Assembly (NCBI GenBank): GCA_002479245.1
Contig: DLMG01000030.1
Span: forward strand, 1-10,794
Direction: 5' to 3'
DNA from: Verrucomicrobia subdivision 3 bacterium UBA7542
Lineage (GTDB): Bacteria; Verrucomicrobiota; Verrucomicrobiia; Limisphaerales; UBA11358
Length of the DNA: 10,794 nucleotides
Of this stretch, positions 6,468-10,794 are shown in pieces. The notes under the pieces are model-generated. The model searched no databases. It had not been told where the DNA came from and worked only from the letters and a program-made list of their open reading frames with translations. The translations under genes and the position numbers were made by a program. Position 1 is the first letter of the stretch, and the number at the start of each line of letters is the position of its first letter.

Positions 6468-7592
6468 ATGAAATCAGGCCAACAAAACAGACGCCATAAA
6501 AAAGTTGATGCGAACGCTGAAATTTCCCAAGATTCGCGTCAACCGATGATTAACTCGATACACATTGAGAACTTCCGCTGTTTTCAAAAACTCGGCCTGA
6601 AGGATTTTGGCAAATTCAACATCATTGTAGGCGAAAATGGTTCAGGCAAGACGGCTTTGCTGGAAGCTATTTTTTTACCCGGCAACTCTGCTGATGTGCC
6701 AGTTGTTTACCGCAATCAACGGGGAATGATTTCGCCCGGATTCTCGCCAGAGAAACAGGCGTATGAGGCGATGTTTAGCGATTTGTTTTTTGGTTTTTCA
6801 ACCGATTTGCCAATTGAAATAAAAATCGTTGGTTCCTACGAGAACCTTCGGTCAGCCAGAATCTATTTCAAACCTATAACTGAAAGGCCGCTGTTGCCAG
6901 AGGGCGAATTAAAAAATGGCAGAGTCACGGACAGATTATTTACCCTCCAAACAAAGGATGCTGATAATAAAGAAAGCATTCAGCAGGTAAATCTGAAGGG
7001 TCTCATTTCCGCTGGCGGCGAACACAAGCAAGCAATTATCGCATTTGTTACTACGGGCACTGTTGGTTCGGCACACGTATTGGCGCAATTGCTTTCCGAC
7101 ATCCGAAAAAACAATGCAGACGGTCAAATTCAGGAAGCCGTGCATGAACTGTTTCCGGGAATCTCAGACCTTTCGCCAGAGCTTACGGGTGGTTTGGGTG
7201 AAATACATTGCAAGGTTGCTGGCTTGTCGAAAAAAGTTCCAGTTACTTTGGTATCGCATGGAATCAACAAGGTTCTGTGCATTCTTCTTTTTATTGCAAC
7301 GCATCGTGGCGGTGCGGTGCTGGTTGATGAGATTGATAATGGAATTTACTACAAAGCGTTTCCCAAGATGTGGGAGGCTATAATTCGATTTTGCAATGAT
7401 TTCAATGTGCAGTTTTTTGCCTCCACCCACAGCAAGGAATGTTTGAACGAATTGAGACCGTTTATCGAAAAAAACCAAGACATGTATAGGCTTGTCCGAA
7501 CGGAAGGCGAGAACGGCGCAGGCCACACGGCCCGCATTTTCAAAGGCGAGAATTTTTCTGCCGCATTAGAAACAGGCACTGAAGTTAGATAA
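6468..7592 (+). CDS. ABC/OLD-type (AAA_15/AAA_21) ATPase, putative defence component
   Basis: Up to 374 aa. Walker A is GENGSGKT (residues 55-62), the ABC-signature position is LVSHGINKVL (261-270), Walker B is AVLVDEID (283-290) with catalytic Glu288, and the switch His is His321 in ASTHS. The opening INSIHIENFRCF is the usual start of SMC/RecF/OLD-like ATPases, so the ATG at 6546 (residue 27) may be the true start; the 26 residues before it are polar and look unconserved. Between Walker A and the signature are about 200 residues with beta-rich stretches and no long coiled coil, unlike SMC or Rad50. It is followed 8 bp later by a TOPRIM-type gene, the two-gene equivalent of OLD-family nucleases. 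In such systems the ATPase senses infection or DNA and controls the nuclease. Codons are A/T-rich. No Shine-Dalgarno sequence is visible at either start. Function in defence is inferred. Confidence 0.9.
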   Translation: MKSGQQNRRHKKVDANAEISQDSRQPMINSIHIENFRCFQKLGLKDFGKFNIIVGENGSGKTALLEAIFLPGNSADVPVVYRNQRGMISPGFSPEKQAYEAMFSDLFFGFSTDLPIEIKIVGSYENLRSARIYFKPITERPLLPEGELKNGRVTDRLFTLQTKDADNKESIQQVNLKGLISAGGEHKQAIIAFVTTGTVGSAHVLAQLLSDIRKNNADGQIQEAVHELFPGISDLSPELTGGLGEIHCKVAGLSKKVPVTLVSHGINKVLCILLFIATHRGGAVLVDEIDNGIYYKAFPKMWEAIIRFCNDFNVQFFASTHSKECLNELRPFIEKNQDMYRLVRTEGENGAGHTARIFKGENFSAALETGTEVR

Positions 7593-7600
7593 AATTCATA

Positions 7601-8224
7601 ATGTCCGATCTTCCGATAATTCTTTTTGAGGGCGAGGAGGACAGGTCTTTTTTAGCAGAGTTACTTAAGGTTTTAGGATTACACGAAAAACTTGAATTTC
7701 ACAAACAGTGCGGCGGAAAAGACAAATTCAAAAAAATTCTTGAAGGCTTGGTCATTTCAAATCGCAAGGCGATAATCATCGTTGCCGATAATGATGGCGA
7801 CCCCGCTGGGGCATTCAAAAATATCCAAAGACAAATAGGTGAGGCCGGATTTACAATTCCACCAAAACAACGCGAAACAGTTGAAACGCCAAACTTGCCC
7901 CCCCTGTCGGTGCTGATGATTCCGTGGGACAACGATTCAGGATGCTTGGAAACGCTTTGTTTAAGTGCGGCAAACCCTGACTATAAAAATCAATTAGATT
8001 GCGCGGATAAACTCGTTAAATGTGCTGGTGCGGAGAAGTGGCCTATTGCGAAAAGAGCAAAATTGCGAATGAGGGGTTTTCTCTCCGCTGTTTGTAAATC
8101 TGACCCAAATACCGGACTTCGTTATGCGTGGAGCACAGATGAAAGGCCGGGCGATATTTTTCCTTTAAAAGGCGTGGTTGCTTACAATCAAATTGCTGAA
8201 TACTTAAAAGGTTTTGCGATTTAA
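7601..8224 (+). CDS. TOPRIM-type (DUF3226-like) protein, putative nuclease partner
   Basis: A 207-aa protein. The N-terminus IILFEGEEDRSFL has the TOPRIM first-strand Glu10 with Asp14. AIIIVADNDGDP (58-68) gives the second metal-binding motif, D63-x-D65 with D67. Then LMIPWDNDSGCLETL (105-119) matches the P-x-N-x-x-G-x-(L)E pattern that I associate with DUF3226, an OLD-like TOPRIM family. The TOPRIM fold catalyses phosphodiester cleavage with Mg2+ in OLD, topoisomerase and primase proteins, and all expected acidic residues are present, so nuclease activity is plausible. It starts 8 bp after the ATPase stop, so the two form an operon. The nearest well-known parallels are PARIS AriB (DUF4435) and AbiLii/RloB, which are different TOPRIM families. 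The last three bases share the TTAA at 8221-8224 with the stop of a convergent truncated gene. Confidence 0.8.
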   Translation: MSDLPIILFEGEEDRSFLAELLKVLGLHEKLEFHKQCGGKDKFKKILEGLVISNRKAIIIVADNDGDPAGAFKNIQRQIGEAGFTIPPKQRETVETPNLPPLSVLMIPWDNDSGCLETLCLSAANPDYKNQLDCADKLVKCAGAEKWPIAKRAKLRMRGFLSAVCKSDPNTGLRYAWSTDERPGDIFPLKGVVAYNQIAEYLKGFAI

Positions 8225-8343
8225 GCGCACGCTCGCTGCGCCTCTGAAAGTAGGGTGTTTCTAATCCATTCGGTTTTTTTCGATCCCGCCTTCTTTATTG
8301 CAGTCAGAATTTCGGTATATTCCGGCGAAGTGAACTGTAGATC
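8221..8343 (-). pseudogene. 3' end of a ribbon-helix-helix (CopG/Arc-like) gene
   Basis: Reading the minus strand toward the stop TAA (8223-8221) gives QDLQFTSPEYTEILTAIKKA followed by GSKKTEWIRNTLLSEAQRA and CA. This has the shape of a ribbon-helix-helix domain: a short strand, a helix, a G-S-K turn and a second helix with the typical (S/T)-E-(W/Y)-I-R-x-x-L pattern. There is no start codon: the frame runs into a stop near 8363 inside transposase sequence, so the gene is cut at about 8334-8345, where the transposase homology begins. Such proteins are DNA-binding antitoxins, repressors or relaxosome parts. It shares the bases TTAA with the stop of the TOPRIM gene, so the cargo was taken with its natural downstream neighbour. 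Broken, so probably inactive. Confidence 0.6.
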
Positions 8344-8627
8344 CTGACCCGGCCCATATCAGCACCAGTCATATCGAACGCGCCAACCTGACCGTCCGTT
8401 TGTTCAATCGCAGATTCACCAGACTCACGCTTGGTTATTCCAAAAAGTTTGAATACCTGCTACACTCTACGGCGTTGTTTGTGGCGCATTACAATTTCAT
8501 CCACAAGCACAAGGCACACGGCCAGACTCCGGCCCAAGCCGCCGGTCTGACTGACCACGCTTGGACGGTTGAAGAACTGCTCTGCGCCGAGTCCAAAGCA
8601 AACCCCATACCGCGAAATAAAATTTGA
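8340..8627 (+). pseudogene. IS1-family-like transposase, C-terminal remnant
   Basis: The frame 8340-8627 encodes about 95 residues starting DPDPAHISTSHIERANLTVR, then RRFTRLTLGYSKKFEYLLHS, AHYNFIHKHKAHGQTPAQAA and GLTDHAWTVEELL. This is the C-terminal part of an IS1-type (InsB-like) DDE transposase family; the Glu of HIERAN (codon at 8376) would be the third catalytic acid. The N-terminal two-thirds, with the DNA-binding region and both Asp residues, is missing, and there is no start codon, so it cannot work. The TGA at 8625-8627 is one base inside the right terminal repeat, its natural place in an intact element. Confidence 0.85.
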
Positions 8628-8628
8628 C

Positions 8629-8650
8629 ACCACGCTCATGTAGCACGACC
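8629..8650 (-). repeat. Right terminal inverted repeat
   Basis: Read on the minus strand from 8650, it starts GGTCGTGC and matches the left terminal repeat at 20 of 22 positions. It directly follows the transposase stop codon and is directly followed by the right TAACCGTT duplication. Confidence 0.85.
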
Positions 8651-8658
8651 TAACCGTT
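8651..8658. repeat. Right target-site duplication TAACCGTT
   Basis: Identical to 6354-6361 and adjacent to the right terminal repeat. Both copies are unchanged, which suggests a recent insertion or at least no rearrangement at the ends since. Confidence 0.85.
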
Positions 8659-8785
8659 GGCACCCAAAAAAAATCAAACAATTAGCAATAATGGTTAAGA
8701 CTGCAGGCTTGTTTTAATTCAACGTTTCTCACGGATGATGTGCACCGCGTGCCTTTGATGGCGGGCGTCGGTGGTGCGGACCAGT

Positions 8786-8799
8786 CCCGACGTGTCGGG
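8786..8799. repeat. CCCGAC-GT-GTCGGG palindrome
   Basis: A short near-perfect palindrome in intergenic DNA, of a kind common as dispersed repeat cores. With a 4-base loop the stem is 5 bp. No T-run follows. Confidence 0.4.
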
Positions 8800-8836
8800 G
8801 TTGGGCAGCCGCTTGGAAGACGATTCCGGCCACAAT

Positions 8837-8864
8837 TCGCGTAAAAGGCTTCGGCCTCACGCGA
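8837..8864 (+). repeat. CGCGT-ended hairpin repeat, copy 2
   Basis: TCGCGT (8837-8842) pairs with ACGCGA (8859-8864), with inner arms AGGC and GCCT around a short TTCG-type loop. It shares the CGCGTAAAAGGCTT and GCCTCACGCG blocks with the other copies. Confidence 0.75.
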
Positions 8865-8955
8865 CAAGGGTTGCGCCTTGATACCAAGGCACGCTTGGGG
8901 TATTAAAAACGCAGCACCCAGAAGCGAGTGACGGTGGAACATTTTGTCGGCGGAT

Positions 8956-9021
8956 TCGCGTAAAAGGGCGTAAAGCCCCGTGGGGGCCACGCCCCTTTAC
9001 GGGGCCTGCGGCCTCACGCGA
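8956..9021 (+). repeat. CGCGT-ended hairpin repeat, copy 3, enlarged by a nested stem
   Basis: The outer arms TCGCGT (8956-8961) and ACGCGA (9016-9021) and the GCCTCACGCG block match the family, but the centre is 66 bp overall instead of about 28. The extra DNA is itself nearly palindromic, with CGTAAAG (8969-8975) facing CTTTACG (8995-9001) around a GC-rich core. It looks like a second hairpin placed inside the first. Confidence 0.65.
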
Positions 9022-9062
9022 CAGGGCGCCGCCGGGCGGAATGGCATCACAACTGGTCGCCG

Positions 9063-9092
9063 GTCGCGTATAAGGCTTTAGCCTCACGCGAC
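9063..9092 (+). repeat. CGCGT-ended hairpin repeat, copy 4
   Basis: GTCGCGT (9063-9069) pairs with ACGCGAC (9086-9092), with inner arms AAGGCT and AGCCT. The same family as copies 1-3, in the same orientation as copies 2 and 3. Confidence 0.75.
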
Positions 9093-9125
9093 GGGTCAGA
9101 ACGTTCCTCTCCGAGAGGATGACCC
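9093..9125. repeat. Bulged stem-loop next to hairpin copy 4
   Basis: GGGTCA (9093-9098) pairs with TGACCC (9120-9125), and TCCTCT (9105-9110) with AGAGGA (9114-9119) around a CCG loop; the six bases 9099-9104 are unpaired. It begins directly after copy 4, so the two may be one compound element. It could also be an RNA structure, but no T-run follows. Confidence 0.4.
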
Positions 9126-9260
9126 GAAGTCCGGACAGGATGAGATGGCCTTGAAACGCAAATATACAAAGACGCGCGAAGCAGGGAAGTTTCTCAAATT
9201 CCCCGGGGCGAATTTTATTTCTTCGATCACCGTCCGTGACGGCATCACCACCCTTTCCGC

Positions 9261-10442
9261 ATGAGCGATCGCAAACTGGCCTTTCTGTACTCGCCCGAAA
9301 TCGAGGGGTTGAGTTACCCGCCGGATTGCCCGTTCAAAACCCAGCGCGCCAGCCTCACGCGCCAGCGTCTGAAATCGTTCGGATTGCTCGGCGGCGAGGG
9401 GCGCATCGAGGTCGCGCCGCGCAAGGCTTCACTGGCCGAGTTGAAAAAGTTTCACACCGCCCGTTATCTGCAGGAACTGCAACGGGTCGCCGGCGGTGAT
9501 TTGACCGTGGAAGGCTTTCACATGGGCCTGGGTGGCCTGGACACGCCGGTGTTCAAGGACATGTTCGAATGCGGCGCCTGGGCCTGCGGCGCGGGACTGG
9601 TCGCCGCCGACTTGTTGCTGGAGAGCCGGGTGGACATCGCTTTCAATTTGCTGGGCGGTTTTCATCACGCCATGGCGGAACACGCGGCAGGATTTTGTTA
9701 TTTGAACGACGTGGTGCTCGCCTGCATGAAACTGGCCGGGGCCGGGAAGCGGGTCCTGTATCTCGACGTGGATGCGCATCACGGCGACGGAGTGCAGTCG
9801 GCTTTTTATCAGCGCAAGGATGTAATGACCGTCTCGTTGCATGAAACCGGCAGGACACTTTTCCCCTGGGGCGGTTTTGAAAATGAAACCGGCGAAGGCC
9901 CGGGCCGGGGATATAACGTCAATGTTCCGCTGCCGCCCGAAACCTATGATGAGGCTTTTCTGACGGCGTTCGACAGCGTCGCGGTCCCGCTGGTGGAATT
10001 TTTCCGTCCCGATGTCATGGTGTTGGAACTGGGGATGGACATGCTGGCGGGCGATCCGCTGACGCATCTGCGCATGACCAACAACGTGGTGGTGGAAGTC
10101 ATCGAACGGCTGTTGCGGTTCAATCATCCGATGCTGGTGGCGGGCGGCGGCGGGTATCACGTCGAGAACACCGTGCGTGGCTGGGCCTTGGCCTGGCGGA
10201 CGTGTTGCGGCGGGGATGAGGAATGTGATTTTGGCCTGGGCATGGGCGGCGTGATGCTGGCCAGCACCGAATGGGCGGGCGGCCTGCGGGACCGGACCCT
10301 GGCCGTCACGACGGAGCAACGCCGGGCCGTTGAACCGGAGTTGCAGGCCACCATTAACATGATCACCAACAATATCTTCCGGCCTCTTGGCATTCAGGCC
10401 GGCTCCGGCCAGGGAGTGACGACGCCCGGCCGGTTTTGCTAA
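9261..10442 (+). CDS. Class I histone deacetylase / AcuC-type protein deacetylase
   Basis: A 393-aa zinc hydrolase of the arginase-deacetylase superfamily. Key residues are in place: the charge-relay His pair His135-His136 in GGFHHAM, the zinc ligands Asp171 and His173 in LDVDAHHGDG, the third ligand Asp260 in LELGMDMLAGDPL, and the transition-state Tyr299 in GGGGYH. The protein is full length for the family. It should remove acetyl groups from lysines of proteins or from small acetylated amines. The gene for acetyl-CoA synthetase starts 45 bp downstream on the same strand. In Bacillus the AcuC deacetylase reactivates acetylated Acs, so the same partnership is likely here. The ATG at 9261 gives the normal N-terminus (KLAFLYSPEIEGLSYP); no SD is seen. 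The tail after about 345 is family-variable. Alternative: acetylpolyamine amidohydrolase; the neighbour makes that less likely. Confidence 0.93.
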   Translation: MSDRKLAFLYSPEIEGLSYPPDCPFKTQRASLTRQRLKSFGLLGGEGRIEVAPRKASLAELKKFHTARYLQELQRVAGGDLTVEGFHMGLGGLDTPVFKDMFECGAWACGAGLVAADLLLESRVDIAFNLLGGFHHAMAEHAAGFCYLNDVVLACMKLAGAGKRVLYLDVDAHHGDGVQSAFYQRKDVMTVSLHETGRTLFPWGGFENETGEGPGRGYNVNVPLPPETYDEAFLTAFDSVAVPLVEFFRPDVMVLELGMDMLAGDPLTHLRMTNNVVVEVIERLLRFNHPMLVAGGGGYHVENTVRGWALAWRTCCGGDEECDFGLGMGGVMLASTEWAGGLRDRTLAVTTEQRRAVEPELQATINMITNNIFRPLGIQAGSGQGVTTPGRFC

Positions 10443-10487
10443 ATTCACGACCATTCACGACAACATCAAACAACAAAGAAACCTATC

Positions 10488-10794
10488 ATGACAACTCCAA
10501 CCAAGACCGTTTCCACCAGTTCGCTGATGCAGGAAAACCGGACGTTTCCGCCCAGCCCGGAAGTGATCAAACGCGCCTACATCAACGCCGAGCAATACAA
10601 AAAGATGTATGAACGCTCGATCAACGACCCGGACGGGTTCTGGCTCGAACAGGCCGCGACGCTCGACTGGTTCAAGAAACCCACGGTGGGCCGCAAATAC
10701 GTGTGGGATACCGCCCGGAAACGCATCGAGCACACCTGGTTTGAAGACGGACAGCTCAACATCAGCGTCAACTGCCTCGACCGCCATCTCAAGA
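10488..10794 (+). CDS. acs: Acetyl-CoA synthetase, N-terminal part (cut by window end)
   Basis: 102 codons are visible from the ATG at 10488; the gene continues past the window. The segment holds the acetyl-CoA synthetase N-terminal domain: YINAEQYKKMYERSINDPDG at about 30-49, FWLEQAATLDWFKKP (50-64), KYVWDT, and the end-of-window block TWFEDGQLNISVNCLDRHL, which matches the conserved W-F-x-x-G-x-L-N-x-x-x-N-C-x-D-R-H of Acs. The enzyme forms acetyl-CoA from acetate, CoA and ATP through acetyl-AMP. Its activity is switched off in many bacteria by acetylation of a lysine near the C-terminus (outside this window), and the AcuC-type deacetylase just upstream would reverse that. A 9-base direct repeat, ATTCACGAC (10443-10451 and 10453-10461), lies in the short gap. 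Confidence 0.92.
   Translation, partial: MTTPTKTVSTSSLMQENRTFPPSPEVIKRAYINAEQYKKMYERSINDPDGFWLEQAATLDWFKKPTVGRKYVWDTARKRIEHTWFEDGQLNISVNCLDRHLK

Larger units (their letters stand above)
6362..8650. mobile_element. IS1-family-like element shell carrying an ATPase/TOPRIM cargo
   Basis: The 2,289-bp segment starts GGTCGTGC (6362) and ends GCACGACC (8650). The inverted repeats run 22 bp (6362-6383 and 8629-8650) with two mismatches (positions 9 and 14), and an exact TAACCGTT direct repeat flanks both ends. The C-terminal part of an IS1-family-like transposase occupies the right end, its TGA one base inside the terminal repeat, as in an intact insertion sequence. The rest of the transposase is missing. 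In its place are an ATPase gene, a TOPRIM gene and a truncated ribbon-helix-helix gene, all much richer in A+T than the flanking chromosome. Either the whole unit transposed using a transposase supplied in trans, or the cargo replaced the inside of a resident insertion sequence after it landed. The element can no longer move by itself. Confidence 0.85.
8659..9260. other. Intergenic region rich in hairpin repeats
   Basis: I find no supportable gene in these 602 bases. They hold a CCCGAC/GTCGGG palindrome (8786-8799), three CGCGT-ended hairpin repeats (8837-8864, 8956-9021, 9063-9092) and a bulged stem-loop (9093-9125). Bases 9144-9260 lead into the deacetylase gene and have a small CCGTC-CGT-GACGG inverted repeat (9230-9242). 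Minus-strand open frames here read through the repeats and are not believable as genes. Confidence 0.6.

Noticed and set aside
6354..8660. Integron attC sites as an explanation of the TAACCGTTGG repeats
   Set aside because: The RYYYAAC/GTTRRRY core rules are not met at both sites, and long inverted repeats with a target duplication explain the ends better.
8682..9087. Minus-strand frames in the repeat region, one with a signal-peptide-like start (MFHRHSLLGAAFLIPQACLG)
   Set aside because: They read across two or three hairpin repeats, have no recognisable domain after the start, and lack a start signal. I prefer non-coding repeat DNA.
9429..10454. A 341-codon minus-strand frame opposite the deacetylase gene
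   Set aside because: It is an antisense shadow of a full-length deacetylase with all zinc ligands; the translation has low-information composition and no motif.

Overview
The window looks like chromosomal DNA of a GC-rich Gram-negative bacterium, most likely a Verrucomicrobiota member of the Pedosphaeraceae/Limisphaerales type. That placement is inference: it rests on the gene mix, the near absence of Shine-Dalgarno sequences, and abundant intergenic hairpin repeats, and no marker gene is present to prove it. Most genes are clearly GC-rich (bases 9541-9600 have 41 G+C of 60). One central block is not (bases 7681-7740 have 20 of 60).

Layout, left to right. (1) The 5' end of a minus-strand aldolase-domain gene (1-116). 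(2) A gene-poor stretch (117-973) with a CGCGT-ended hairpin repeat, a perfect 36-bp palindrome and a doubtful small minus-strand ORF. (3) A membrane-anchored Ser/Thr protein kinase with an extracytoplasmic sensor (974-3112). (4) About 475 bp of non-coding DNA holding a 17-bp tandem array that seems to have grown from a hairpin repeat. (5) A tight operon of LemA, a secreted/membrane TPM-domain protein that must use a TTG start, and a short soluble TPM-domain protein (3589-5385). (6) A convergent minus-strand PlsC-type acyltransferase (5373-6200).

(7) The most interesting part, 6362-8650, is an insertion. Its two ends are 22-bp inverted repeats (20/22 identical) starting GGTCGTGC, and it is bracketed by an exact 8-bp direct repeat, TAACCGTT, as expected for a target-site duplication. 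At its right end is the C-terminal third of an IS1-family-like transposase, with its stop codon one base before the terminal repeat. The rest of the transposase is replaced by AT-richer cargo: an ABC/OLD-type ATPase, a TOPRIM-type (DUF3226-like) protein 8 bp downstream, and a convergent, truncated ribbon-helix-helix gene. ATPase + TOPRIM is the architecture of OLD, Gabija GajA and PARIS-type anti-phage systems, so I read this as a candidate two-gene defence module carried inside the shell of an insertion sequence.

(8) A 600-bp intergenic region (8659-9260) with three more copies of the hairpin repeat and other stem-loops. (9) A class I histone-deacetylase/AcuC-type protein (9261-10442), followed 45 bp downstream on the same strand by the start of acetyl-CoA synthetase (10488 onward, cut by the window end). 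This pairing matches the known control of Acs by reversible lysine acetylation.
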